The notes beneath the pieces are model-generated. The model was not told the DNA's origin and ran no database searches. It was given only the letters and a program-made list of their open reading frames with translations. A stretch of DNA of 64,000 nt from contig NZ_WOFH01000004.1 of assembly GCF_009733595.1 (NCBI RefSeq), forward strand, positions 372,001 to 436,000, in the 5' to 3' direction. Shown here piece after piece: positions 53,555 to 61,502 of the stretch. Position numbers and translations under genes: made by a program. Origin of the DNA: Actinomadura litoris (GTDB taxonomy: Bacteria > Actinomycetota > Actinomycetes > Streptosporangiales > Streptosporangiaceae). How positions within the stretch are numbered: the first letter of the stretch is position 1; the number at the start of each line of letters is the position of its first letter.

Positions 53555-53608
53555 GTAACGCTCTGCCCGTTACAACTGATAGCGTTCACGTAACGACTCG
53601 ACCGTTAC
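53555..53608. promoter_or_regulatory. Two identical GTAACG-N7-CGTTAC operators
   Basis: GTAACG-N7-CGTTAC occurs at 53555-53573 and at 53590-53608, exactly 35 bp apart, in the 75-bp space between the divergent CGNR regulator and the CMD gene. The first overlaps the regulator's -10 (TACACT); the second ends just before GGAGG of the CMD gene. It is a strong candidate binding site pair for the CGNR protein. Confidence 0.75.
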
Positions 53609-53620
53609 GGAGGTTCGGCG

Positions 53621-54034
53621 ATGGACCTGGAACCCACCCGGCTCGACCGCGCCGCCGGGTACCGGATGCTCGACCGCCTCCAGGACGAGGCCACCCGCGA
53701 GGCCACCCTGCCCGGCCTGGACGCCGCCGCGCCGGGGTTCGCCGACTGGATCGTCACCGCGCTGTTCGGCGGCACCTACCAGCGCCCCGGGCTGTCCCCC
53801 CGCGACCGGCAGCTGCTCAACCTGGCCGCGCTCACCGCCCTCGGCGGCGTCGACCCCCAGCTCACCGGCCACGTGCGCACCTGCCTGCGGATCGGTATGA
53901 CCCGCCGGGAGATCACCGAGACCTTCGTCCACCTCGCCCCCTACATCGGGGTCCCCAAGGCGCTGGCCGGGCTGCGGGTCGCCACGGCCGCGCTGGAGGA
54001 CGCGGCGCCGGCGGACGAGGGCGCCGCTCCGTGA
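53621..54034 (+). CDS. Carboxymuconolactone decarboxylase family protein
   Basis: A 137-residue CMD-fold protein with LFGGTYQRPGLSPRDRQLLN, LTALGGVDPQLTGHVRTCLR and MTRREITETFVHLAPYIGVP, matching gamma-carboxymuconolactone decarboxylase rather than AhpD (no CxxC). GGAGG lies upstream of ATG 53621. It is coupled to the phosphotriesterase-like gene by GTGA. It probably acts on a lactone or aromatic breakdown product under CGNR control. Confidence 0.92.
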   Translation: MDLEPTRLDRAAGYRMLDRLQDEATREATLPGLDAAAPGFADWIVTALFGGTYQRPGLSPRDRQLLNLAALTALGGVDPQLTGHVRTCLRIGMTRREITETFVHLAPYIGVPKALAGLRVATAALEDAAPADEGAAP

Positions 54035-54960
54035 CCGGCGACACCGCGCGCGGGCCCGTCGCGGCCGTCCGCACCGTCCTGGGCGACGTCCCGCCCGGGA
54101 GCCTCGGCGTCTGCGACTCCCACGACCACCTGTTCCTCACCACCCCCGCGCTGCCCGGCCAGGAACTGGACGACCCGCGCGCCGCCCGCGCCGAGCTCGC
54201 CGCCTTCGCCGCGCACGGCGGCCGCGCCATCGTCCAGTGGACGCCCTGGGGCATGGGCCGGCGCCTGGGCGACCTGCCCGCCCTGTCCCGCGACTGCGGC
54301 GTCCACATCGTCGCCGCCACCGGCCTCCACCAGGCCCGGCACTACCGGCACGTCCCCGACGGGCTCGCCGAGCTGTTCGTCGCGGAGCTGACCGCCGGCG
54401 CCGGGCTGATCAAGGTCGCCGGGGCCTTCCACCACCTGGACGACCACGCCCGGCACGTCATGACCGCCGCCGCGCGGGCCCACCACGCCACCGGCGCCCC
54501 GATCGGCGTCCACCTGGAAGGCGGGACCGCGGCGCTGGAGACCCTCGACCACCTGTGCGGCGCTCACGGCGTCGCGCCCGAGAGGGTCGTCCTCGGCCAC
54601 CTGCACCGCTTCCCCGACACCCGCCTGCACCTGCAGGCCGCGCAGGCCGGCGCCTACCTCGCCTTCGACGGCCCCTCCCGCGCCCACCACGCCGCCGACG
54701 CCCACCTCATCGACTGCCTCGCCGCGCTCGCCGGCGCGGGCCACACCGACCAGATCCTGCTCGGCGGCGACACCGTCACCGCCGCCGCGCGCTCCACCGC
54801 CGACGGGCCCGGCATGCCCTACCTGCTCACCACCCTGCGCCCCCGCGTGGCCTACGAGCTCGGCGACGACACCGCCGAGGCCATCTTCGTGCGCAACCCC
54901 GCACGCGCGTTCGCCGCGCCCTGGCCCCGGCCCCGACCCACGACCTCTGACGCCGCGTGA
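54031..54960 (+). CDS. Phosphotriesterase/lactonase family amidohydrolase
   Basis: A 309-residue TIM-barrel metal hydrolase. The first metal pair is in CDSHDHLFL; the bridging Lys is probably in AGLIKVAGAF; further His ligands are in GVHLEGG and LGHLHRF; the final Asp is in LLGGDTVT. Homologues hydrolyse phosphotriesters or lactones. Because its partner is a lactone-handling CMD protein, a lactonase role is a reasonable guess. GTG 54031 overlaps the CMD stop. Confidence 0.88.
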   Translation: MTGDTARGPVAAVRTVLGDVPPGSLGVCDSHDHLFLTTPALPGQELDDPRAARAELAAFAAHGGRAIVQWTPWGMGRRLGDLPALSRDCGVHIVAATGLHQARHYRHVPDGLAELFVAELTAGAGLIKVAGAFHHLDDHARHVMTAAARAHHATGAPIGVHLEGGTAALETLDHLCGAHGVAPERVVLGHLHRFPDTRLHLQAAQAGAYLAFDGPSRAHHAADAHLIDCLAALAGAGHTDQILLGGDTVTAAARSTADGPGMPYLLTTLRPRVAYELGDDTAEAIFVRNPARAFAAPWPRPRPTTSDAA

Positions 54961-54987
54961 CGCCGACCGGCGTCACGCACGGCATTG

Positions 54988-55035
54988 TGACGTCACTTTG
55001 CCGCTTGACATGACGTCGCGGTGACGTCATATTAG
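54988..55035. promoter_or_regulatory. Promoter with three TGACGTC(A/G) operator copies
   Basis: TGACGTCA at 54988-54995, TGACGTCG at 55011-55018 and TGACGTCA at 55022-55029 are 23 and 11 bp apart, i.e. on the same helix face. TTGACA (55005-55010) and CATATT (55028-55033) are spaced 17 nt, and ATG 55040 lies 6 nt after the -10, so the transcript is leaderless. Two operators lie between or on the promoter boxes. Autorepression by the ribbon-helix-helix protein it drives is the likely function. Confidence 0.75.
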
Positions 55036-55039
55036 GGGC

Positions 55040-55618
55040 ATGGATCTGCTGCCGTACGTCGAGAACCTCCGCCGCGAACTCGCCGTCGCCGCCGAGGCGG
55101 GCGGCCCGGACGCGCGGGCGCTCGCCGAGCGCCTCACCGGCCCCCTGGACTCGGCCGCCCGGCTCACCCTGCTGGAGGCGCTGTCGGCCGCCGCCGACGA
55201 GATCACCACCGACCTCGCCCCCGGCTCGGTCGAGGTGCGGCTGCGCGGCGGCGACCCCGCGTTCGTCGTGACGCCACCGCCGACGTCACCCCCCGCCGAC
55301 ACCGGCCACGCCTCCCCCGGCGCCGCCGAACCCGCCCGGGACGCCGTGGAGCCCCCCGCCCGCACCCCCGCAGCACCGCCCGCAGCACCGCCCGCGGCAC
55401 CGCCCGCCGACGAGGGCGGCACCGCCCGCATGACGCTGCGGCTCCCCGAGCACCTCAAGACACGCGTCGAGGACGCGGCGGGCCGCCAGGGGATCTCCGT
55501 CAACGCCTGGCTCGTCCGCGCCGTCTCCGCCGCGCTCGACCCCGCCGCGCCCGCCGCGCCCGCCGACCCGGCCCCGCCGCCCCGGACCGCGCGCGACTAC
55601 ACCGGCTGGGTGCGCTGA
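55040..55618 (+). CDS. Ribbon-helix-helix (HicB/Arc-like) DNA-binding protein
   Basis: A 192-residue protein: residues 1-78 form a helical N-terminal domain (MDLLPYVENLRRELAVAAEA), followed by a Pro/Ala linker (APPAAPPAAPP) and a ribbon-helix-helix domain at about 128-165 (ARMTLRLPEHLKTRVEDAAG, then ISVNAWLVRAVSAAL). It is similar to antitoxin-type HicB proteins, but no toxin gene adjoins. It probably represses its own operon through the TGACGTC(A/G) sites. First gene of a four-gene cluster with DUF4097 and an ABC exporter. Confidence 0.9.
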   Translation: MDLLPYVENLRRELAVAAEAGGPDARALAERLTGPLDSAARLTLLEALSAAADEITTDLAPGSVEVRLRGGDPAFVVTPPPTSPPADTGHASPGAAEPARDAVEPPARTPAAPPAAPPAAPPADEGGTARMTLRLPEHLKTRVEDAAGRQGISVNAWLVRAVSAALDPAAPAAPADPAPPPRTARDYTGWVR

Positions 55619-55641
55619 CCCGCCCACGCTGACCCGCCCAC
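55614..55641 (+). repeat. Tandem 14-bp duplication at the 3' end of the RHH gene
   Basis: GCTGACCCGCCCAC occurs twice back to back (55614-55627 and 55628-55641), with a third partial copy after it. The first copy contains the stop codon of the ribbon-helix-helix gene. It looks like replication slippage; there is no assigned role. Confidence 0.6.
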
Positions 55642-55760
55642 GCTGACCCCGGGCACGGCAGCCCGGTCACCCACCACGCCGACCCCACCGCCCGGCGCCG
55701 TCACCCATCACCCGGCCGCACCGCCGCCGGGACGCTCCGACCCATGAGGAGGGCTCCGCC

Positions 55761-56606
55761 ATGCCCGCTTTCGCCACACCCGAACCGATCACCGCCGACC
55801 TCCAGGTCTTCCTCGGCCGCGTCCGCGTCAACGCCGCCGACCGCGCCGACACCGTCGTGGAGGTCCGGCCCAGCGACCCCTCCAGCGAGGCGAGCGTCCA
55901 GGCCGCCGAACGCACCGTCGTCGAGTTCTCCGCCGGACGGCTGCTGGTCAAGAGCCCCCGCCCCAAGGCCCTGGCCCACCTGCTGCCCTGGCGCGGCTCC
56001 GTCGAGGTCACCATCGACCTGCCCGCCGGCTCCCGCGTCCGGACCGAGGGCGCCGCCGACGTCATCACCACCGGCGCGCTCGGCCACACCACCCTGCACA
56101 CCTCCAACGGCGACCTGCACGTCGAGGAGGCCGGACCACTGGAGATCAAGACCTCCAACGGCGACATCACCGTCGACCGCGTCACCGGCCCCACCGAGGC
56201 CGTCACCTCCAACGGCGCCATCCGCATCGGCACCATCGAGGGCCCCGGCACCGCCAAGACCTCCACCGGCGCCATCACCGTCGCCGAGACCACCGGCGAC
56301 CTCCACCTCAAGGCCGCCACCGGCGACATCAGCGTCGGCCGCGCGCTCGGCGTCCTCACCGCCAAGGCCGCGCACGGCCGCATCCGCGTCGAGACCGCCG
56401 TCAGCGGCGCCCTCCACCTGGAGAACGGCTACGGCAAGGTCGGCGTCGGCGTCGCCGAGGGCACCGCCGCCTGGCTCGACCTGCACAGCAAGAACGGCGT
56501 CGTCCGCAACACCCTGGAGGCCGCCGACGGACCCGCCACCACCGACGCGGTCGTCGAGATCCACGTCCACACCAACTACGGCGACGTCGACGTCCACCGG
56601 TCCTGA
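55761..56606 (+). CDS. DUF4097 beta-strand repeat protein
   Basis: A 281-residue protein made of short beta repeats with recurring TSNGD/NGDI/TGDI turns (HTSNGDLHVEEAG, KTSNGDITVDRV, KTSTGAITVAE, KAATGDISVGRAL, NYGDVDVHRS). This is the right-handed beta-helix pattern of DUF4097/adhesin-like proteins. There is no signal peptide. GAGGAGGG precedes ATG 55761. In actinobacteria it commonly sits between an RHH regulator and a DrrAB-type exporter, as here; the joint function is unknown. Confidence 0.9.
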   Translation: MPAFATPEPITADLQVFLGRVRVNAADRADTVVEVRPSDPSSEASVQAAERTVVEFSAGRLLVKSPRPKALAHLLPWRGSVEVTIDLPAGSRVRTEGAADVITTGALGHTTLHTSNGDLHVEEAGPLEIKTSNGDITVDRVTGPTEAVTSNGAIRIGTIEGPGTAKTSTGAITVAETTGDLHLKAATGDISVGRALGVLTAKAAHGRIRVETAVSGALHLENGYGKVGVGVAEGTAAWLDLHSKNGVVRNTLEAADGPATTDAVVEIHVHTNYGDVDVHRS

Positions 56607-56634
56607 CCCCGACACCCCCCGGCGAGGAGCCCCC

Positions 56635-57594
56635 ATGACCGACGCGATCACCGCCGACCGGCTCGTCAAGAGATACGGCGACGTCACCGCCCTGGACGAG
56701 CTGAGCTTCACCGTCCCCACCGGAACCGTCCTCGCCCTCCTCGGGCCCAACGGCGCCGGCAAGACCACCACCGTCCGCGTCCTGACCACGCTGCTGCGCC
56801 CCGACGCCGGCCGCGCCACCGTCGCCGGATGCGACATCGCCCGCGACGCCCGCCGCCTGCGCGCCCGCATCGGCCTGTCCGGCCAGTACGCCGCCGTCGA
56901 CGAGCACCTCACCGGCGCCGAGAACCTGGAGATGATCGGACGCCTCTACCACCTCGGCGCCGCGCGCAGCCGCGCCCGCGCCCGCGAACTCCTCGAACGC
57001 TTCGACCTCGCCGGCGCCGCCGACCGCCCCGTCAAGGGCTACTCCGGCGGCATGCGCCGCCGCATCGACCTCGCCGGCGCCCTCGTCGCCGACCCGCCCG
57101 TGCTGTTCCTGGACGAGCCCACCACCGGCCTGGACCCCCGCGCCCGCGCCGCGCTCTGGGACACCGTCGCCGAACTCGTCGCCGCCGGCACCACCCTCCT
57201 GCTCACCACCCAGTACATGGACGAGGCCGACCGCCTCGCCGACCAGATCCTCGTCGTCGACCACGGCCGCGCCATCGCCCGCGGCACCGCCGACGAGCTC
57301 AAGGACCAGGTCGGCGGCAACCGCGTCGAGCTGACCCTCACCGACCCCGCCGGCCTCGACGCCGCCGCCCAGGCGCTCGCCTGGCACGCCGTCGGCGCCC
57401 TGCGCACCGCCCCCGAGTCCCTGCGGGTCACCGCCCCCGTCACCGACGGGCCCGAGGCGCTCCGCCACGTCCTCGGCGCCCTCGCCGACGCCCGCGTCAC
57501 CGTCCGGGACGCCGGGATGCGGCGCCCCACCCTCGACGACGTCTACCTCACCCTCACCGGAAACCCCGCCGCCGGGCAGGAGGCCGCCCGATGA
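56635..57594 (+). CDS. DrrA-type ABC transporter ATP-binding protein
   Basis: A 319-residue daunorubicin-resistance-type ATPase: Walker A GPNGAGKTTT, signature YSGGMRRRIDLA, Walker B VLFLDEPTTGLDP, switch QYMDEADRLAD, and the family C-terminal domain ending DDVYLTLTG. AGGAG precedes ATG 56635. The stop overlaps the permease (ATGA). It probably exports a drug or lipid. Confidence 0.95.
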   Translation: MTDAITADRLVKRYGDVTALDELSFTVPTGTVLALLGPNGAGKTTTVRVLTTLLRPDAGRATVAGCDIARDARRLRARIGLSGQYAAVDEHLTGAENLEMIGRLYHLGAARSRARARELLERFDLAGAADRPVKGYSGGMRRRIDLAGALVADPPVLFLDEPTTGLDPRARAALWDTVAELVAAGTTLLLTTQYMDEADRLADQILVVDHGRAIARGTADELKDQVGGNRVELTLTDPAGLDAAAQALAWHAVGALRTAPESLRVTAPVTDGPEALRHVLGALADARVTVRDAGMRRPTLDDVYLTLTGNPAAGQEAAR

Positions 57595-58394
57595 ACGCCC
57601 TCACCCTCCCCTTCGCCGACGGCTGGACGATCGCCCGCCGCAACACCCTGAAGATCCGGCGCTCCCCCGACCTGATCGGCTCGGCGATCATGTTCCCGAT
57701 CGTGTTCGTGCTGATGTTCGCCTACGTGTTCGGCAGCGTCATCGACGTCCCCGGCATGTCCTACCGGGAGTTCCTGCTCCCCGGCATCTTCGTCCAGGCC
57801 GTCCTGATGAGCGCGCAGATCACCGGCTACGCCCTCACCCTGGACCTGCGCAACGGCATCTTCGACCGGTTCCGCTCCCTGCCCATGGCGCCCTCCGCGG
57901 TGCTCATCGGGCAGACCGTCAGCGACCTGCTGATGAACCTCGCCGGCCTCACCGTCATGGCCCTCATGGGCCTGCTCGTCGGCTGGCGCGTGCACACCCC
58001 GCCCCACGAGGCCGCCCTCGGCTTCGGGCTGCTGCTGCTGTTCGCCTACGCCTTCTCCTGGGTCACCGCGACCGTCGCGCTGGCGCTGCGCACCCCCGAG
58101 AGCTTCAACAACACCGCCACCACGGTGTCGTTCCCGCTCATGTTCATCTCCAACGCCTTCCTCGACAGCTCCGAACTGCCCACCCCGCTGCGCGTCGCCG
58201 CCGAGTGGAACCCCGTCTCCACCTTCACCGCCGCCGCCCGCGAACTGTTCGGCAACACCAGCGCCGCGATGGACACCTCCGGCGCCTGGCCCATGCAGCA
58301 CCCCGTCCCGGCCTCGCTGCTGTGGATCGCCGCCATGCTCGCCGTGTTCGTCCCCCTCGCGACCCGCCTCTACAGCCGGACCGTCGGCACCTGA
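57591..58394 (+). CDS. DrrB-type ABC-2 permease
   Basis: A 267-residue permease with six membrane segments and the ABC-2 family signatures RSPDLIGSAIMFPIVFVLMF, YREFLLPGIFVQAVLM, RFRSLPMAPSAVLIGQ and NAFLDSSELPTPLRVAAEWN. ATG 57591 overlaps the ATPase stop. Last gene of the RHH-DUF4097-drrAB-type cluster. Confidence 0.95.
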   Translation: MNALTLPFADGWTIARRNTLKIRRSPDLIGSAIMFPIVFVLMFAYVFGSVIDVPGMSYREFLLPGIFVQAVLMSAQITGYALTLDLRNGIFDRFRSLPMAPSAVLIGQTVSDLLMNLAGLTVMALMGLLVGWRVHTPPHEAALGFGLLLLFAYAFSWVTATVALALRTPESFNNTATTVSFPLMFISNAFLDSSELPTPLRVAAEWNPVSTFTAAARELFGNTSAAMDTSGAWPMQHPVPASLLWIAAMLAVFVPLATRLYSRTVGT

Positions 58395-58518
58395 CCGGCC
58401 CCCGCCGGCGCCCCACCGCCCCACCCCGCCGCCCCCGCGCCCGCCCGACCACGGCGGCCGGGGGACAGGTGGGGTGCGAGCGTCTCCGCCCACCGGCGCA
58501 GGCGCCCGCCGCGCCGGC

Positions 58519-58737
58519 TCAGCGGGCGGTGCCCTCCATCAGCGCCGCGAACTCCTCCAGCGAGATCTTCCCGTCGTGGTTGCGGTCGGCCGCCACGACC
58601 ACCTCCACCGCCCGCGTCTCGGTGATCCGCTCCCCCAGCGCCCGCATCAGGTTCTTCAGCTCCGCCGTCGAGATGTAGCCGTCGCCGTCCACGTCCACCA
58701 GCTCGAACGTCGCCCGGTACTCCTCCGCGTTCGCCAT
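58519..58737 (-). CDS. Small EF-hand calcium-binding protein
   Basis: A 72-residue protein with two complete EF-hands: loops at residues 15-26 (DVDGDGYISTAE) and 51-62 (DRNHDGKISLEE), separated by a helix. This matches the small calerythrin/CalD-type proteins of actinobacteria. GAGGAG lies 8 nt before ATG 58737. Likely a cytosolic calcium buffer or sensor. The last base lies 124 bp from the exporter 3' end (convergent). Confidence 0.94.
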   Translation of the reverse strand: MANAEEYRATFELVDVDGDGYISTAELKNLMRALGERITETRAVEVVVAADRNHDGKISLEEFAALMEGTAR

Positions 58738-58844
58738 CGCCAGCTCCTCGAATGATCGAAAATGGGAGCGTCGACGGTAACACCGCCCACCGCCTTTACA
58801 CAGTAAGGTCCAGGTGGGCCGCGGGCTCCGCCATAATCGGTCGA

Positions 58845-59654
58845 GTGCGCCGCCCGTACGCCTTCCTCGACCACCCCGGCCCCATCCCCTTCGCCCACCG
58901 CGGCGGAGCCGGCGGCCGCCCCGAGAACTCCATGGCCGCCTTCCAGCGCGCCGCCGACCTCGGCTACCGCTACTTCGAGACCGACGCCCACGCCACCGCC
59001 GACGGCGTCGTCGTCGCCTTCCACGACCGCACCCTGGACCGCGTCACCGGCCACACCGGCGCCATCGCCCGCCTCCCCTACGCCGAGGTCGCCAAGGCGC
59101 GCATCGGCGGCACCGAGCCCATCCCCCGCCTGGAGGAGATCCTCGGCTCCTTCCCCGACGCCCGCGTCAACATCGACCTCAAGGACGCCCCCGTCATCGG
59201 CCCCCTCGCCGAGGTCCTGCACCGCACCGCCGCCTGGGACCGGGTGTGCATCACCTCCTTCTCCACCCGCCGCCTCGCGCAGATGCGCGCCCGCCTCCCC
59301 CTGTTCACCGACCGGGACGTGTGCACCGCGCTCGGCCCCCGCGGCCTCATGGCGCTGCGCGCCCGCTCCTACGGCGGGCCCGCCGCCAAGCTCGTCCGCC
59401 TCGCCGCCACCGGCGTCGCCTGCGCCCAGGTCCCCTACGGCCTCGGCCCCGTCCCCTTCGTCACCGAGGCGTTCGTCGAGCACGCCCACCAACTCGGCCT
59501 GAAGGTCCACGCCTGGACGGTCAACGACCCCGCCGCCATGGAGCGCCTCCTGGACCTCGGCGTCGACGGCATCATGACCGACGAGCTGGTCACCCTCCGC
59601 CACGTCATGGCCGCGCGCGGCCTGTGGCCCCACGCCGCCCCCCGCGACGACTGA
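58845..59654 (+). CDS. Glycerophosphodiester phosphodiesterase
   Basis: A 269-residue GDPD-family TIM barrel. The catalytic start is FAHRGGAGGRPENSMAAF, followed by YRYFETDAHATADGVVVAFHD (metal ligands, quoted in part: ETDAHATADG) and NIDLKDA. It cleaves glycerophosphodiesters to glycerol 3-phosphate and an alcohol. No signal peptide, so cytosolic. CATAAT (58832-58837) lies 7 nt before GTG 58845, so it is probably leaderless. Confidence 0.94.
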   Translation: MRRPYAFLDHPGPIPFAHRGGAGGRPENSMAAFQRAADLGYRYFETDAHATADGVVVAFHDRTLDRVTGHTGAIARLPYAEVAKARIGGTEPIPRLEEILGSFPDARVNIDLKDAPVIGPLAEVLHRTAAWDRVCITSFSTRRLAQMRARLPLFTDRDVCTALGPRGLMALRARSYGGPAAKLVRLAATGVACAQVPYGLGPVPFVTEAFVEHAHQLGLKVHAWTVNDPAAMERLLDLGVDGIMTDELVTLRHVMAARGLWPHAAPRDD

Positions 59655-59759
59655 CCCCCTCCCGCCCGCGCGGTGTCGGTCCCACCTGCTTGGATCAGGC
59701 GATCGGATCACGGCGCCCGGCACGGGCCCGGTGAGCGTGCGAGCGCGGAGGAGCGGCGG

Positions 59760-60275
59760 ATGAACGACGAGACGCGGCTGTGGGAGATGCTGGAGGCGGC
59801 GTGGGCGCCGCTGGGCCCCGAGGTCGGCCAGGCCCGGCGGGCACTCGCCCGGCGGACCCCCGAACCCGGGGAGGACCTCTACGGCAAGCCGCCCCTCTCC
59901 TTGGTCGAGAACGCCCTGAAGGCGTTCCTGGACAACCTCGCCGAGCTGAGCCGGGACCTGTCCTCGGAGGAGCTCACCGGCCTCGACCGGGCGGTCGAGC
60001 GGCTGCTGTTCGACATCGACCGCGCCGAGATCCACGCCGTCACCGACGGCTCCGACGACGGCTTCCTGTACGCGCGCGGCTTCATCGTCGCGCTCGGCCG
60101 GGAGTTCTACACCGCCGTGAACCGCGACCCGCGCGTCGCGATCCTGGACGCCGAGTGCGAACGCCTGTGCTACTTCTTCTTCCACGCGCACAACGAGCGG
60201 TTCGGGGACTTCCCCGACACCGGCTCGGGCATCTCCCGCGAGACCTGCTCCAACCGCGAGGGATGGCCCACCTGA
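59760..60275 (+). CDS. DUF4240 family protein
   Basis: A 171-residue protein with the DUF4240 pattern: LSRDLSSEELTGLDRAVERL, FLYARGFIVALGREFYTAV and a C-terminal FFFHAHNERFGDFPDTG. No membrane segment. GGAGGAG precedes ATG 59760. Function unknown. It is convergent with azlD (16 bp apart). Confidence 0.82.
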   Translation: MNDETRLWEMLEAAWAPLGPEVGQARRALARRTPEPGEDLYGKPPLSLVENALKAFLDNLAELSRDLSSEELTGLDRAVERLLFDIDRAEIHAVTDGSDDGFLYARGFIVALGREFYTAVNRDPRVAILDAECERLCYFFFHAHNERFGDFPDTGSGISRETCSNREGWPT

Positions 60276-60291
60276 CGCGTGCCGGTCCCGC

Positions 60292-60624
60292 TCAGGGAGC
60301 GAAGACGGTGCTGCACAGCGCCACGTGGAGGGCGGTGCCGCCCAGGATCGACAGGACGGCGTCGCGCCTCCACAGGTGCGCCGCCACCGTGAACGCGAGC
60401 GCGAGCGCCGCGGGCACCGCCCGGCCCGGGACGCCCGGGTCCAGGTCCCGAAGCGTGTAGACGGCGAGGATCACCATCACGCCCACCGGCATCGCCGCGC
60501 CCAGGTAGGCCGGCAGCGGGCTGGAGCGCAGCGGCGCGAGCACGGCGAACGGCAGCGCGCGCAGGCCCCACGTCACCGCGACGGCGGTCGCGACGGCGGC
60601 CAGCAGATATCCGGTGTCGGGCAC
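60292..60624 (-). CDS. azlD: AzlD-like branched-chain amino acid transport protein
   Basis: A 110-residue membrane protein with four hydrophobic segments, typical of AzlD (YLLAAVATAVAVTWGLRALP, AAMPVGVMVILAVYTL, AALALAFTVAAHLWRRDAVL). GTG 60624 has GGAGG 5 nt upstream. It works with AzlC as a two-component exporter (BrnFE-like). It lies 119 bp downstream of azlC and is probably co-transcribed; the gap holds repeats of GGGGCCGGCAGGC. Confidence 0.9.
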   Translation of the reverse strand: MPDTGYLLAAVATAVAVTWGLRALPFAVLAPLRSSPLPAYLGAAMPVGVMVILAVYTLRDLDPGVPGRAVPAALALAFTVAAHLWRRDAVLSILGGTALHVALCSTVFAP

Positions 60625-60743
60625 GGGCACCTCCAAGGTCGGACACGGGCGGGTCGAGGGGCGGGTTCGGGGGACGGGGCCGGCAGGCAGATCTAGGGAC
60701 GGGTCCCGGGGGCGGGGCCGGCAGGCGGGGCCGAGGGGGCGGA

Positions 60744-61439
60744 TCAGGGGCGGGCGCGTCCCAGGGCGCGGCGGGCCAGGAGGGCGGCGGTGAACAGCGC
60801 GAAGGCGGCCAGGAGCATCTGCCCCGGCAGGACCAGCCGCGCCGCCAGCGCGCACACCCCCGCCAGCACCGCGCCCGCCACGTCGCGCCGCCCCGGCTCG
60901 GGCGCGCGGAAGGCGTCCAGGGCCAGGACGGTGAACAGCGCCGTCACCGCGAAGTCCAGGCCGGCGACCCGAGCGGGGACGACCGTCCCGAGCAGCGCCC
61001 CGGCCGTCGCGCCGCCCGCCCAGTACAGGTGGACGAACGCCTGGAGGCGCAGGATGCGCCGCCCGCCGAAGGACGCCGCCCGCGTGCCCGCCGCGACCGC
61101 GTACGCCTCGTCCGACAGCGCGAACGTGCCATAGACCTTGCCGAGCCGCCCCCGGACGCGGTGCAGCGGGAACGACAGCGCGTAGAAGACGTGCCGGAAG
61201 TTGACCAGGAACGCCGTCACCGCGATCGTCCCCAGCGGCGCCGACGCCAGCACCAGGCCGAGGAACAGGAACTCCAGCGAACCGGCGTAGATCAGGCCCG
61301 AGAACACGCTCGCCCACCACCACGCGAGCCCCGAATGCGCGACCAGCACCCCGAACGCCATCCCCATCGGGACGGCGCCGAGCCCTACCGGGCCCGAGTC
61401 CTCCAACCCCTGGCGCAACCCTCGACGCAGCGTCACCAT
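60744..61439 (-). CDS. azlC: AzlC family branched-chain amino acid exporter, large subunit
   Basis: A 231-residue membrane protein with AzlC signatures: VGLGAVPMGMAFGVLVAHSG, IYAGSLEFLFLGLVLASAPL, FLVNFRHVFYALSFP and LSDEAYAVAA. ATG 61439 is chosen because TAGAAT on the - strand (61452-61447) lies 7 nt upstream, mirroring the divergent Lrp promoter. With AzlD it resembles BrnFE of Corynebacterium, exporting Ile/Leu/Val/Met under Lrp control. Confidence 0.93.
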   Translation of the reverse strand: MVTLRRGLRQGLEDSGPVGLGAVPMGMAFGVLVAHSGLAWWWASVFSGLIYAGSLEFLFLGLVLASAPLGTIAVTAFLVNFRHVFYALSFPLHRVRGRLGKVYGTFALSDEAYAVAAGTRAASFGGRRILRLQAFVHLYWAGGATAGALLGTVVPARVAGLDFAVTALFTVLALDAFRAPEPGRRDVAGAVLAGVCALAARLVLPGQMLLAAFALFTAALLARRALGRARP

Positions 61440-61446
61440 ACAGGCA

Positions 61447-61496
61447 ATTCTAGGAAAGATCACGCCTCATATGGTTTCGAAAAATGACCCTAGAAT
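61447..61496. promoter_or_regulatory. Mirror-image leaderless promoters of azlC and lrp
   Basis: CCTAGAAT reads outward on both strands: on - (61454-61447) toward azlC and on + (61489-61496) toward the Lrp gene. The TAGAAT cores lie 7 nt before ATG 61439 and 6 nt before GTG 61503. The 34 bp between them are AT-rich (ATATGGTTTCGAAAAATGA) and likely hold the Lrp site. Confidence 0.65.
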
Positions 61497-61502
61497 CGCA
61501 GC

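Noticed and set aside
55040..55618. HicAB toxin-antitoxin system
   Set aside because: The RHH protein resembles HicB-type antitoxins, but no small toxin frame flanks it and the operon continues into DUF4097 and an exporter.
61447..61496. CCTAGAAT inverted repeat as an Lrp operator
   Set aside because: Each arm fits a -10 box at the right distance from a start codon, so two divergent promoters explain it better.
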